Assembly: GCA_963971535.1 (NCBI GenBank) | Contig: OZ020589.1 | Location: forward strand, 52,407,509-52,471,508 | Reading direction: 5' to 3' | Source of the DNA: Notolepis coatsorum | Taxonomy: Eukaryota; Chordata; Actinopteri; Aulopiformes; Paralepididae | Length of the DNA: 64,000 nt | Part shown: one piece after another, positions 47,745-60,035 of the stretch | Position numbering within the stretch: the stretch's first letter is position 1 | Layout of the letters: every line of letters begins with the position of its first letter | The notes under the pieces: model-generated | Told to the model about the DNA's origin: nothing | What the model saw: only the letters and a program-made list of their open reading frames with translations | The model's database searches: none | Made by a program: the position numbers and the translations under genes

Positions 47745-48050
47745 TGTGAATGAATGAATGAATGAAAACTTTATTTAACAGATTGCAGAATGGGTACAAT
47801 ACAGTACGGCTCAATACATACAATTGTTAAGGGGATGCAGACCTGAGAAAGACGTTTGTCTTGTTTCCATCAGGGTCCCCCATTTTCAATTCATATAGAC
47901 ATATATGACATACATGACATACAGATAGTCAGTACTGCTACATCTATACATTTATGACATACCAGATTTGCAAATACAGTACTGTTTGTGATACAGAAGG
48001 AGTCAAGAAAAGGGAGTATATACATTTGACGTAGAAACTGTACATTGGAG
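47745..48050 (-). repeat. LINE 3'-end fragment with TGAA tail
   Basis: TGAATGAATGAATGAATGAA precedes AACTTTATTTAACAGATTGC and CATCAGGGTCCCCCATTTTC. It is homologous to 50080-50300 and 21900-22020. Confidence 0.72.
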
Positions 48051-48144
48051 GTTGGGTGGGGGGGGTTGGGTACATTGGGATATTGACAACCATACTGGGT
48101 AATTTACATTGGAGGTGGTTGGGGGGGGGGGGCGGGGGGCATAC

Positions 48145-48283
<139 letters not shown>

Positions 48284-48307
48284 AGGTGATGCATGTATAT
48301 GTGATAC

Positions 48308-48463
48308 CTCCTGTAAATCCAGGCTGTAGGAGAAGATGTTGAGCTGCTCCAGGGTGCCCAGAGTGAGAGGCGCGTCGGTCAGACTGGCATTCACCACGGC
48401 CTCCAGCATCTCCCAGTGTCGAGGCTTCATACTGGGGTTCGTCAGGTCTGTGATCACAGGCAG
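48308..48463 (-). CDS. dnah6: Dynein heavy chain exon, linker N-terminal part (exon 3 of window)
   Basis: This exon has 52 codons and phase 0/0. The acceptor is tcctgcag and the donor is GAG/gtatca. The peptide begins LPVITDLTNPSMKPRHWEML, a hallmark of the dynein linker (DHC_N2) region, and ends SYSLDLQE. A sense-strand CA repeat of about 130 bp starts some 25 nt after the donor. Confidence 0.92.
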
Positions 48464-48659
48464 CTGCAGGAGACACACACACATGGCCACAGTGCCACAT
48501 ATTATACAAAAACTTGATATATACATAAAGGCCTGATCCATGGTTTGTTGACCATATCAGTGTGATGGATCTGTTGAGTGAAAATACACTATGTGGAACT
48601 TTCCTAATCCATTATAAATCTGAATATAGATCTGTTTTACTTCCGTGTTTACAAACATT

Positions 48660-49185
48660 AGACAAGCCTTCCTTCTATCTCAATAAAGAACCTGCTGTCC
48701 TAGGCCTCCCTTACGCTGTCCATCCCTCCCATCCTTCCTTCTATCTCAATAAAGAACATGCTGTCCTATGCCTCCTATTACGTTACCATTGACTGCAGGA
48801 GTGCTCGTTGTCTTGTCAATGTAACATAATGAGGAGACGGTAGCCAAAGTAACCAACAAAAGATATTTAATAATATTTACCATGGTTTGTAAAAAGGAAT
48901 AACAAAGTAACGACAACTGTACAAACAGGATCAGCATCTCACACAGGGAAGGACAGGACAGTTATACACGAGGGGATGACGAGACAAGACACACCTGGGT
49001 TGATTGCAAATGGATACAACTGGGAGGGAAACGATAAGGACTACAAGACCAGGACAGGGAACTACAACTAGACATAACACATCACACACTGGGAACACCT
49101 GATCAGGGTACAAACACACCCCACACGTAACACCTCCATTATGCTGTCCATCCCTCCCAGCCTTCCGTCTATCTCAATAAAGAGG
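48660..49185 (+). repeat. Triplicated CTATCTCAATAAAGA segment split by a 350-bp insert
   Basis: CTTCCTTCTATCTCAATAAA occurs at about 48670 and 48738, and as CTTCCGTCTATCTCAATAAA near 49162. The third copy is separated by about 350 bp that begins GTTACCATTG and ends CACGTAACA, possibly a solo LTR on the minus strand. The identity is uncertain. Confidence 0.5.
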
Positions 49186-49230
49186 AGTAGACAGCCCACA
49201 TCACCCCACATGGTGCAATGTCATACCCAC

Positions 49231-49374
49231 CTTCTCCCTCATGCCCTCCACCTTGTGCTTGAGGCAGGGCACCACATTGTTGGATGGCAGGCCTTTCTCC
49301 AGCTGGGTGACATACTTGGCGTATTTGAGGACTTGGCCACTAAGCTGATCCGTATCCAGTTGATCAAATGTGCT
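49231..49374 (-). CDS. dnah6: Dynein heavy chain exon, stem/linker boundary (exon 2 of window)
   Basis: This exon has 48 codons and phase 0/0. The acceptor is atcctcag and the donor is AAG/gtggg. The peptide runs from STFDQLDTDQ through YVTQLEKGLPSNNVVP to GMREK. The QLEKGLP-N-VVP pattern is a conserved dynein heavy-chain signature that precedes the linker. The upstream intron is about 12.0 kb and filled with repeats; the downstream one is 767 bp. Confidence 0.9.
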
Positions 49375-49413
49375 CTGAGGATGGATGAACAGAGACAGAC
49401 ATTGAGAGGAAAG

Positions 49414-49576
<163 letters not shown>

Positions 49577-49619
49577 GTGTGTAGGTGTGTAGGTGTGTAG
49601 GTGTGCCAAGTATGTTTAT

Positions 49620-50060
49620 TTATTTCACCAATGATGTCTTTGCTAACATACCAAATACACCTGATGTTGTTTTTGTTGACACCAGCCACAAGGAGGTGAA
49701 GTAGGAGTAGGCTGTGCCTTTGACCTGTACATGGACCAGGCTTTCCGGGACAAGTATATAAAATACCAACCACTGCTCAATGTGATGGCCGGCCTTGGGT
49801 ACAGGTGTAGATATAGTGTACTTATATTCTGAAGTCTTGGCCATGTATACAAATGCACCATGAGCGGTCTGAGAATTGCTGCAATGTCTAAAAGAAAGAC
49901 CAAACAAATAGCCAAATATTGCTTTGTCTTAGCTACTATTGGCAGCTTAGCCACATGGAGAAGGAGGTGCTATGTGTACGCTTAAGTGTTCAGTGCTGCT
50001 TGGCCCGATATATTTGATTCCCTGTTTATGCAATATAATTTGTGGAAACAAATAAAGTAT
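49620..50060 (+). pseudogene. Degenerate retroelement C-terminal domain
   Basis: The plus-strand frames read PDVVFVDTSHKEVK, then VGCAFDLYMDQAFRDKYIKY, then CTMSGLRIAAMSKRKTKQIA and IGSLATWRRRCYVYA with a stop. At least one frame change and one stop are present. The pattern recalls the restriction-like endonuclease end of early-branching LINEs; I hold that only tentatively. The ATAAAGTATTCAAATG end near 50050 looks like its 3' terminus. Confidence 0.5.
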
Positions 50061-50079
50061 TCAAATGTGTGTGTGACAG

Positions 50080-51760
50080 AGAAATACTTTCGTCTTGTTT
50101 ACATCAGGGTCCCCCATTTTCAATTAATCATAAGATAAAGATAAGATTTATGACATACATGACATACAGATATACAGTACTGTTACATCCAGACATTTAT
50201 GGCATACAAGATATACAAATATACAGTACTTTTTAAGAGAAAAAGAGAATATACATTTGAGGGGAAATAAACTGTACATTGGGGGGGGGGGGGGGTTGGG
50301 TGGGGGGGGGGGTTTGGACATTTACCGGGGCCAGTTTCGAATTGCAGCCTCCCATAGGTGCACTTTGAGAGCGGTTTTGAAGGTGGGTAGGGATTCACAT
50401 TAGTTTACGGCTGTGGGTAGGGCGTTCCACATTGTTGTAGCATAATTTCTAAACGTGTTTAGTCCCTTGTTTGAGCCAAATCTGGGTTGAACATGATTTG
50501 TGGAACTCCCTCTGGTGTTGTGGTCATGGTATTCACTGACATTTGGGAAGTATTTCTACATGTACATGGGTATCTTAGTGGTGTAGTGTATCTTGTAGAC
50601 CAGGCCCATTGCAAGTTGCTGTACTCTGTCGTCTACTCTAAGCCATCCTAGGTTGTCAAAATGGGCAGGGGTGAGGTGGCCAGTTTGTTTTGTGATGTTT
50701 GTAATCTTGTTTTTAGTGCCTTTGAGGTACCATGAGGTGCAAGCATAGTCGTAGTACCCTTGAATGAGTGCTCCTGTCTTTAGGGTATTCTTGTTTACCA
50801 GAGAGGAGATCCGGTACAAGAATCTTGTTCGTTGGTTGACTTTTTTGATTACATTGGTTGCCCTTTTGTCACAGGAAATATTTGCCTCTAGGATGGAACC
50901 CAGGTATGTAATTGCATCTTTCCTTGTGACAATATTGTCACCCACTGTAACAGAGAAGCCGTTGGCCTTGCTGAGTTTGTTATTTGATCCAAAGATAATG
51001 GACTCTGTTTTACCCAGGTGTAATGATAGTTTGTTATCAGCTAGCCAGGTGCAGATTCTGCCGAGTTCAGAGCTGAGGGTTTTTCAACCTGCAACTTGTC
51101 CCTGTCAGAGACCAGCAGGGCTGAGTCGTCCACGAACATGAACAAGTTGCAGTCACAAGCTGATGACATGTAATTTGCATAGATTAGGAACAGTAACGGT
51201 CCTAGTATGCTTCCTTGTGGAACACCACAACTCACTGGGAGGGGGTGGGGGGGGGGGGGGGGTAGTGTACCATTTACCTCCACCATCTGTTTTCTCCCCT
51301 CCAGGTAGGATTGCATCCACTGATGAACTATCAAAACCAATTGCTTTTAGCTTGTCAATCAGAATGGAGTGATTGAAAGTGTCGAAAGCCTTTTGGAGGT
51401 CCAGTATTTGCCTGCGTCCACCTCTTGTTTGATGTTGTCGTTCAAATAGAGAAGGCATGTGTCAGTGGAGTGGGATGTTCTGAAGCCAGATTGGAATTCG
51501 TAGATTCCCTTTTTTTCCCGCAAGGTACTTTTCGACCTGTTCGTAGAAAAAAATTTCCATGACTTTTGAGATGGAGGTAAGAATTGAAACAGGCGGTAGT
51601 TGCCTGGGTCTAATTTGCTGCCTTTCTTGTGCAGGGGGGTCACTCTTGCAATATTGAAGTCTTTGGGGACGTATCCCTGTTTTATGGAGAGGTTTATTAT
51701 GTGGGTGATGACTGGGGTGATGGCGGCTGCTGAGTCTCTGAGGAATTTGGAGGGCTAGGA
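50080..51760 (-). pseudogene. 5'-truncated LINE with reverse transcriptase (FVDD type)
   Basis: The minus-strand frames in order are: TPLHKKGSKLDPGNYR near 51630, FQSGFRTSHSTDTCLLYLND near 51480, LDLQKAFDTFNHSIL near 51390, VSCGVPQGSILGPLLFLIYA near 51220, the catalytic FVDDSALL near 51130, then AITYLGSILEANISCDKRAT near 50890. Two or three frame changes are present. The 3' end is the same tail as the short fragments at 13370, 21900 and 47745, so this is the parent family in the window. Poly-C/G runs at 50280-50310 and 51240-51262 interrupt it. Confidence 0.85.
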
Positions 51761-51977
51761 TGTGTTATTTTTCTTATTTCTTAAATTCTTATTTTCTGTA
51801 AATCTTAAAAACATTGGTAAAAATGAAAATATACACTTTTACTGCTGTTTTGATAGGGTTAAGGTATTTACTCTTATTTATCTCTCTCTAGATGTTTGTC
51901 AGAAACTAGCAGAGCAGGAAATAGCCCAACTGGCACTGACAGTCTACGGAGATAATCTTTTTTATAAAGATGGGGAG

Positions 51978-52034
51978 GGAGGGAGATAGAGAGAGAGATA
52001 GAGAGATAGAGAGATAGAGAGATAGAGAGATAGA

Positions 52035-52076
<42 letters not shown>
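51978..52076 (+). repeat. (GATAGA)n and (GA)n repeat
   Basis: Hexanucleotide GATAGA units then GA run, at the 3' end of the Tx1-type LINE remnant. Confidence 0.95.
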
Positions 52077-52077
<1 letters not shown>

Positions 52078-52078
<1 letters not shown>

Positions 52079-54640
52079 ATTTTATAAATAAACTTTATTC
52101 TTTACTAAAACACTCAAGATGCAACATAAACTTTCAACATTAAAATACTCTACAACCCAAACAACAAAAACAAAACAAACAAACAAACAAAACAAACAAA
52201 AAAAACACAAAAAAAACAAAACAAATCACAACAAACAAATCAATTAGGGACAACACTGCTTAAACTGAACCAAATTGTCACTTAGAACTTTTCCCCCATA
52301 TGGAGGGGGGGGAAAAAACTCTACACGATCCAAAAGTCTGGGTGTATCAACGAGAGACACACCGGAGAGGCACTGTAGCGTCTCTGTCTTCACCTTTCCC
52401 CTTTTGGTACAACACAACAGGCCTTTGTGCGTGTCTGACAGACTCCAGTCACCACCCATCTCGTGGATAAAACGGGCCGCTTCGACAGCCGACCCTCCTC
52501 CTTCATCCTTATCACGTAAGCTCCATTTCAAGTTTGAAGTCGTCCTACCGTCCACCCGTCTTATATCATATGGCCTCAATGATGTCAGGGGCCGAAACCA
52601 GAGCAGGGGGACCGAGATGCCCTCTGGACCGACATCCTCAGTAGACATTTTGTAACCCTCGCCTCCCCGTCCGAGGCCGCCTTTTCCTTCCCGGTCCAGA
52701 TGCCGCTCCAACCTCACCTCCCACACCCCCGTGCGGAGACTGGCAGCCCCCAGTGACTTCCCATCTTCCATCACCCTCCGAGGCTGAGCCAGTAAAATGT
52801 TCACACAGTTCCACAAATGCATACGAGTACATGAGATGATCAACCAAAGTCTCAGCCTCCAGGCCTCAGCATCAGGACACCATGAAACGTCCAGTCCTAA
52901 GTGACAACACACCAGTCCCGTCAATAAAAAACTCTCATTTCAGAAATAAAAAATAAAAATAAAACAAAACAAAAACTACACCTATTCCACTCCAGCCCCC
53001 TCCACACTGGGGCCCTGTATTACCTTCTGTACAATCTTCCTCATCCTGTATATATCTGTGTCAACAAAACGACCTTCTCCTTTAAACCTCATATGTTCCT
53101 TTGCTGCTGCAACAAACAAAATTTTATCTGGAAAAAAATCTTTCACCTCCACACTCTTCCTGTTCTTTGTCAACTTTAAAAACAGTTTCATTGCCTCCAT
53201 TGAATAGGAATAACCATCTTCCACATATTCATCATCACTTTCCACAAAGTCTGCCCATAAACGCCCCTGCGTACTCTGCGTACTGCTAAGTTCCTCCGTC
53301 ACATCTGCCTTCTTAGCTTGAGAGCTCGACACCCCAAACACCTCAACCTTCTCCTTCTGCCTAGCAACCCCCACCCCGCCGTCCCCCTCCCCCATGTCAA
53401 TATCCTCTACTTCCTCCACCCCGACCCCCTCAACATCTGCAGCTACCCCAGGTACACTCCCCACATCTGTAACCCTTCCCGCCACGACCCCCCCCCCCTC
53501 ATCCTCATCCCCTTCTCCAGTCCCTTGTGTCTCAACAGATCCACCCTCCACCTCCGTAATCCTTCCTGCCACGACCCCCCCCCCCCCCCCTCATTTCCAT
53601 CCCCAGCAACTGTCCTCATTACATCAACAGGTTGCTTCGTACCTGCTACACCGGTTCTGTGACCCTGCAGCTGGATACCATCCGCTGTGCTACTGACGGT
53701 CTGCACAAGGACACTATTTACATTGCTGGCGGTCTGCAGCGGGACTCTGTTGTCGTCACCGCTCGCTGCTTTGCGCTGCAACACTCTGCCCTCCTCTGTA
53801 CCACTACTTGCGCTGAGCCCAGCCCCGCGCTCGTCTTGGGGCTGAGGCGGAGTTCGCCTTGCCCCTCTCCCCTCACTCTCTACACCTGCACTACGCGCAG
53901 CTTCAACTGAGATCACCGTCCCCGTTGCGCTATGCGCATCCGTGACTGGGATCACCGTCCCCGCTGCACTGCGCGCAGGCTGAGACCGTGCGCCTCTCCC
54001 CTCTTCCCTCACACAATCTCGAATTAAATGACCCTCTTCCCCGCAACGGAAACACCTTGAGCTTCCAGAGTTCACAAAAACAACGTAATCAAAATCATCG
54101 ACTCTTAATTTCAAAACCAAATCAATCTCCTCTCTGTTGTTCTCGAGAATCATTAAAACCTGGCGTCTATGTGACACAACATGTTTTAACAACGGAGATT
54201 TGCATCCAGATGACAGTTTTCTTATCGGGGAAATTATCTTCCCATACCTTGCAAGTTGAGTTATCAGTACTTCGTCACTTATGAACGGCGGGATGTTATT
54301 TATATTAACCCTTCTGCCTGGTGTGGATAGATGCTCCACTGTAATAAACACATCCTCGATATTGATCCCCGATTCAACAACCGAATGCACCTTCTCAAGG
54401 CAATCTAGAAAAATGACAACACTACCGCTCATCTTCGCGGCTGATTTCACACTTTTATGTCCAACGACTTTACCTATTGCCAAGCTGCAATCCTCTACGG
54501 ACACATTAGAAGCATCAATCTTTATACCATGCTTCCTGCTCATTTGGCAAACTCCATACTGGCGTCTGACGTCAGCCAGCAAACGCGCCTGGCCGACGCG
54601 ACTGCCAAACAAACAATACACTCCCACTTAACCCTATACA
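52078..54640 (-). pseudogene. Tx1/L1-type LINE remnant holding only ORF1 (CCHC protein)
   Basis: A minus-strand ORF (53443-54627) contains RYGKIISPIRKLSSG, an RNA-binding-like fold region, and a CCHC knuckle in SRCFRCGEEGHLIRDC. The frame moves at a run of C bases (53576-53591) and continues as 52982-53572, ending in a stop. Downstream, 52244-52924 is a third open stretch (LLWFRPLTSLRPYDIRRVDG) of unknown role. A 3' end with AATAAA near 52090 abuts a GA repeat. I find no endonuclease or RT, so the copy is deleted internally or is non-autonomous. Such ORFs are often mislabelled as host zinc-knuckle genes. Confidence 0.72.
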
Positions 54641-54786
54641 CACCAAAACACACAGCAAACAAACACTACCCTTATAAAACAATATCCCATAAACAAATTA
54701 CCAAAATAGACAGATAAAGATAGAAAAAAAAAACCTCACTACACCTCCAACCTCCAACCTCTCCAATCTCATTCCCAGCATGCACC

Positions 54787-54788
<2 letters not shown>

Positions 54789-54853
<65 letters not shown>

Positions 54854-54858
54854 AGAGA

Positions 54859-54947
<89 letters not shown>

Positions 54948-54963
54948 GAGAGACGAGAGAGAG

Positions 54964-55015
<52 letters not shown>

Positions 55016-55031
55016 AGGAGGAGAGAGAGAG

Positions 55032-55063
<32 letters not shown>

Positions 55064-55065
55064 AG
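54789..55065 (+). repeat. (GA)n microsatellite, interrupted
   Basis: GA run of about 270 bp with AGG, AAAG and ACG interruptions at the 5' side of the LINE remnant. Confidence 0.97.
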
Positions 55066-55469
55066 GGTTATCAAATGCGAGTGAAGCATGCACTGCCGAG
55101 TCCTGGCTTTAGGCAGAATCATGAACAATGGTTTAAGAAAAGTTATTTATATTTCGAACGTCATTCATTCATTCATTGCACACTAGTTAGATGACATGTT
55201 GTGCATGTAATGACTTTGAACGTATGCCATTTCCATGGCAAAGACGGCACATAAGTAACGATACGATGCGTCATGAATATTCAAAACGAATAGTTCAGCG
55301 CGTTGGTTCCCTAGTCGCTCACGCCCCCCATGGCATGCCTCTGCGCCCCACACTTTGACTTAGAGTCTCGTAGAATGTTACTTAGAGAATGGTATGGTTG
55401 GCTGAGCGTACCACCTGAGGTCAACTCTCCAATCTGCAGGATGAAGGACCAGCCATGCGAACAAGGGAG

Positions 55470-55660
55470 TCTTTTTTTTTGTTGCCCTATCTCCTTTTTT
55501 TCCCATCCGCCAATTTTGTCGTCATGACAATTCCCTCCTGGTCGTTGCCCTATCTGACAAGTCGTTCTGGGGTGGGGGGTGTGGACTGCACACATGTCTC
55601 CTCCGATACATATGGAGTCGCTTGAAAAAATGAAAAGAAGTTTCTCTGGGAGAGAGCGTA
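55470..55660. repeat. SINE-like interspersed repeat, second copy
   Basis: It shares CCTCCTGGTCGTTG, CTCCTCCGATACAT-type and poly-T features with 46170-46310. It is truncated. Confidence 0.45.
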
Positions 55661-55719
55661 ACATGCTAGTTAGCTAATGAGACTATTTGCATCCGTAGTC
55701 CCTTCCTAACATGCACGTC

Positions 55720-55885
55720 TTTTGATGTGGGAGGAAACCGGAGTACCGGGATGTGGGAGGAAGCCCACGCAAACACGGGAAGAACATGCAAACTCCACAC
55801 AGAAAGGCCTCCCGCCAGGGGTTCCAACACATGAAACTGCTTGCTGTGAGGCAGCGCTGTTAACCACCGTGCTGCTCTCCTCTCT
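55720..55885 (-). repeat. tRNA-derived SINE, degenerate copy
   Basis: It shares ACATGCAAACTCCACACAGA then AAGGCC and GCTTGCTGTGAGGCAGCGCT with 25066-25239. The B box is damaged (GGGGTTCCAAC). Confidence 0.7.
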
Positions 55886-56458
55886 ACTGAGGTCAGGCAA
55901 ATGCTGCCAATAACGCTTCAATAAGGCCAACACAGAGAGGAGAGCGAGAGGCTGCTAACCCCCCCAGGCCGTCCGCATCCTAAATTATCATGTCTTGTAT
56001 CTGTATACACTTCTCGCTGACTGTATTACACATCCACACTCCTTTCCATATTCCCAATGGGTCTCATTCTCCAACATTTCCCAAAGACTTCTCTTAGGGC
56101 AACCACCTTGGAACCGACAAGAGACAAAATCGGCGACAAGTTCACTCTGATTCCCCAATGCGTGGGGAAGATGTCTTAAGTGGCTCAAACGATTACAGCT
56201 GGGATGCGGACGATGAAGAATGTCACCATTCGGAAACATGAACACGCGTCCCTGTCTAGGTCATTTGCATACAAACCATGCATCCGAGAGCTCCTTATAA
56301 AGACAGGATCTGTGCCGTGTGCAAATGAAATCGCAAAAAGTCAATAGTTAGACACACCTGTCCAGCTCATTAGAATGCAACTGATGATGCAGCCGTGTGA
56401 AAATGGTGGCCGATATGTGGAAGTGCTTTGCTACCGATCAAAATGAGATTAGATTAAA

Positions 56459-57631
56459 GGTCCCATGCATTATAAATGGCCTTTTCCAGTGTTTAGCATT
56501 GTTTCCTAGCAATGGGGGATTATATCAATATGGTCTGTGTCGTTAATTATCATATTGACTCATCAGTCTAGTCTCGAGTTCACGAGATCTTCCCTCACTC
56601 AACTAAGCCGTTCTGATTTGACAGTATTGCTGACGTGAATAAGGTACTGATTTGCATATCTCCGCCCCCTCAACAGCAGAGCGAGTGGAAATACCTTCAC
56701 TTCCTCAAAGTGAAGCGAGGCAGAGAACAAGTGAGCGAGAGAGCGGGAGAGAGAGATAGAGAGATAGATAGGGAGAGAGAGAGAGGGAGAGAGATAGAGG
56801 GAGAGAGAGAGAGAGAAGAGCTTCTGTCGGGGAAACAAACACACACGCATTTTACACACAACCTGATGGCGCAGGGCTTCTCCCTGGTAGAGAGAGAGAG
56901 AGAGGGATGCGGCGCAGGAGTGTGTGAAACACAAACACACACGCATTTTACACACAACCTGATGCGCGGGGCTTCTCCCTGGTAGAGAGCGAGGGACCGT
57001 GGCCCAGGAGTGTGTGAAACACAAACACACACGCATTTTACACACAACCTGACGCGCGAGGCTTCTCCCTGGTAGAGAGAGAAGGACCGCGGTGCAGGAG
57101 TGTGTGAAACACAAACACACACGCATTTTACACACAACCTGACGCGCAGGGCTTCTCCCTGGTAGAGAGAGAGAGAGAGGGGACCTCGGGAGCACTCCAT
57201 ATCACTGTCAAAATATCTTTGCGCACACTCCCATGCGCACGCCCGTATTCCGATCCGTGCAATAATATTCACAGAGGTATATATTGTCATTTGAAACAAG
57301 TTACCAATGCATTGTCCCGTGGGATTATGCCCCCCCCGCGGTGAAATGTATTAGTATCCCCATCAATCTCTCTATCTCTCTCTCTGTCTGCCAGTCGCAG
57401 ACTGTGTGGGTGACTGTCACTCAAAGCGCTTATGGGCGGATCCCAGCACAAACAGCATAAAATCCTGAGATTGAAAATGTTTGCTTTTGAGTACTTGATT
57501 AAAAATATAAAACAATGCATTTTTTTGAAAAAAACTTTCCAGATGTGTTCCATAGACTCACAGGAATTGTGTGTAATTGTAATTGTGTAAAGTTGCCTAA
57601 ATAGTGCAAGGAATAGCAATGCATGGGACCT
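56459..57631. mobile_element. TTAA-flanked DNA element, AGGTCCCATGCATT ends
   Basis: This is a 1,173-bp element with perfect 14-bp TIRs AGGTCCCATGCATT / AATGCATGGGACCT between TTAA at 56455-56458 and 57632-57635. It shares subterminal sequence with 13992-14407. It carries an internal array of about 90-bp units at 56830-57180 and no intact transposase. Confidence 0.82.
56830..57180. repeat. Tandem array of about 90 bp inside the TTAA element
   Basis: Roughly four units each contain CACACACGCATTTTACACAC, then AACCTGA and GGCTTCTCCCTGGTAGAGAG. Differences are mainly in the GA-rich spacer. On the minus strand this gives a repeated peptide (VCKMRVCLCFTHS), which I take as incidental. Confidence 0.8.
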
Positions 57632-57870
57632 TTAATGTATTGTCATCATATATAATACAGCTCGTAGTGCACCTGCCGCAGCGCGCGCGCACACACACAC
57701 GCATGCAGTACTGTATAGTCTACGTGCGTAATGAATGACGTATAGGCTTATATTATTCTAATGACTTGTTTTATTAGGAGAGCACAGATACTGCGCTGCC
57801 CGTAGTGCAGTCCACCATGCAGTCCGCTCATGGTATGCCCGACTCTGGCGGCCTTAATATGTGTACTGTA

Positions 57871-58178
57871 CAGGGCTTGACGTTAACTTTTTGGCTCACT
57901 AGCCACTGTGGCTAGTGGTTTTCCAAAGTCACTAGCCACTCAGCATTTTCACCAGCCAAAAATCCCCGCACTCGCGCCCCCACCCAAAAAGTTATAAATA
58001 TAGGTCATTGGACAATGTAACTGCAAGCATTTGTTTGGACATATGATTTTATTTGAACAGAAACATCTAAAATAACATCGAATCCAAAATGTCAGTAGTG
58101 TGGTGTGTGCTAAAATAATATCTAATCCAAAGTGTCAGTAGTGTGGTGTGTGATAAAATAAGAGGGGCATTTGGCTAC

Positions 58179-58215
<37 letters not shown>

Positions 58216-58232
58216 CATTGAATTTCTTCACT

Positions 58233-58264
<32 letters not shown>

Positions 58265-58894
58265 CGTGTCAACACCCACCTCGGGCCTTCGCGATGCTTT
58301 GTTTTAATTAACAGTCGGATTCCCCATGTAGATTAGCAGAGATCTTGTCATATCCTAGCCACTCGCGACCTGAGCGCCACTTTTCAATGAACACCCGTTT
58401 TCTTTTATTCACCTCCTCTACTTTGTTCGTGTTTTCGGACTCTGTCTCATTATCTTTTCTATTTTTTGTTTGTTGGTGGTTTGGTTCACCGGGTCTTTTC
58501 ACACCCACAATATGCCGCCACATTGTAACATAACGTTAGCTAACTGTCTGTATTGTAACCAGTTGAGCTATTAATGTTAACAGCGTTCGTTCAGCTGTCA
58601 GCTGCCAGACACACAACACGGAAGCAACACGATGTGCGCGATAGGGGCCGGGCGAAGTGGATGGGCCAATGAATGAGCACACTGTGCGCACCCAGTCCTG
58701 TGGGAGTTGTAGTATTTATATAGTATGAGCTGGATTGACTTCATTATTCCAGATGCCTTTTGTAGACTACAATGTTTTTTTTTCATAGAAAAAAAAACCA
58801 CCCGCCCGATTGGCGGGTAGAATGACGCATCTACCCGCCAATGACGAATTCTACCCGCATTGGGCAGGTGAGCAGGTGTCAACGTCAAGCCCTG
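57871..58894. mobile_element. hAT non-autonomous element (CAGGGCTTGACGTTAAC ends)
   Basis: This is a 1,024-bp element with TIR CAGGGCTTGACGTTAAC / GTCAACGTCAAGCCCTG (near perfect) and an 8-bp duplication GTACTGTA (57863-57870 and 58895-58902). It contains inverted ACTAGCCACTGTGGCTAGTG and CACCCGCCCGATTGGCGGGT palindromes. No transposase is present. Confidence 0.87.
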
Positions 58895-59011
58895 GTACTG
58901 TACTTACTGTACGTATAGGGCAGATCATATATATAGTATCTACTAAATCCTAATGAAACAAGTAATTAGAATAATATACTGTTCATTCATTATACACATA
59001 GGCTATACAGT

Positions 59012-60035
59012 GTGCGTGTGTGGCGCACACAACAAGACTTATGGAACTACAGCCCCCTCAGCATCGACGGGGCACCGGTTGAGAGAGTGAACAGTTTCAA
59101 GTACCTCGGAGCCCACATATCCGAGGACTTGACATGGACCACACACATTGACAGTGTTGTGAAGAAGGCACGACAACGCCTCTACTTCCTCAGGCGCCTA
59201 AGGAAGTTCCAAGTCAGTCAGAAGATCCTTAGGAACTTCTACTCATGTACAATAGAGAGCATCCTGACCGGCAACATCACCTCCTGGTTTGGGAATAGCA
59301 CTGCACAAGACCGTAGCAGACTACAAAGAGTGACACGTTCAGCCGAACGCACAATTGGAGGGGGGCTTCCCACCCTCCAGAACATTTACAACAAGCGGTG
59401 CAAGGGGAAGGCTAAGAGAATTATTAAGGACTCGAGCCACCCGAACAACTGCCTCTTTGAACTGCTGCGGTCAGGCAAGCGATACCGGAGTCTTAAGGCG
59501 AGCACAGAAAGACTCAGAAGAAGCTTCTATCCCCAGGCCATCAGGCTGCTAAACGAACAATAAACACTATGCAACAACCATCAAATGCACACAGCACACA
59601 CACCCACACGCACACACTCACTCAAACAAACAACACACTGCAGCACCCACTCTCCACACTTTAGATCACACAAACACACTTTACACTTTATATTTATTGA
59701 TAAAGGATTTGCACTACAACTCGTACACCTACTGTGAATTGTACCTAAATTGCACCTCGTCCCATTTCTGCCTTGCACTATATAGTATTGTATATTAGTA
59801 CACTGCACAGTATTGTATATTGTATGGTAACTACGTCTATTCTGCATCGAACATTGTACATATGTCTAAACTGAACACTGTGACCTAATTTTTTTACTTC
59901 TAATTTTACTATGTTATTTTATTTCATACTTATCTTGTCTTGCACAGTCTCTGGAGCGTAACAGTAAGAAGCATTTTGTATAAAAGTATTCTGTACTTCT
60001 GTATGACAAATATTAAAGAAACTTGAAACTTGATA
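59012..60035 (+). pseudogene. LINE 3' end with intact C-terminal RT segment
   Basis: A 183-codon frame (59012-59563) reads FKYLGAHISEDLTWTTHIDS, RQRLYFLRRLRKFQV and ends FYPQAIRLLNEQ. It is homologous to 40842-41290 but better preserved. The 3' UTR ends AAATATTAAAGAAACTTGAA at about 60034. It starts abruptly after the RT palm. Confidence 0.82.

Noticed and set aside
53443..54627. Possible host zinc-knuckle gene
   Set aside because: The frame is bordered by LINE-type 3' sequence and GA repeats, has no introns, and carries the ORF1 layout of Tx1/L1 elements.
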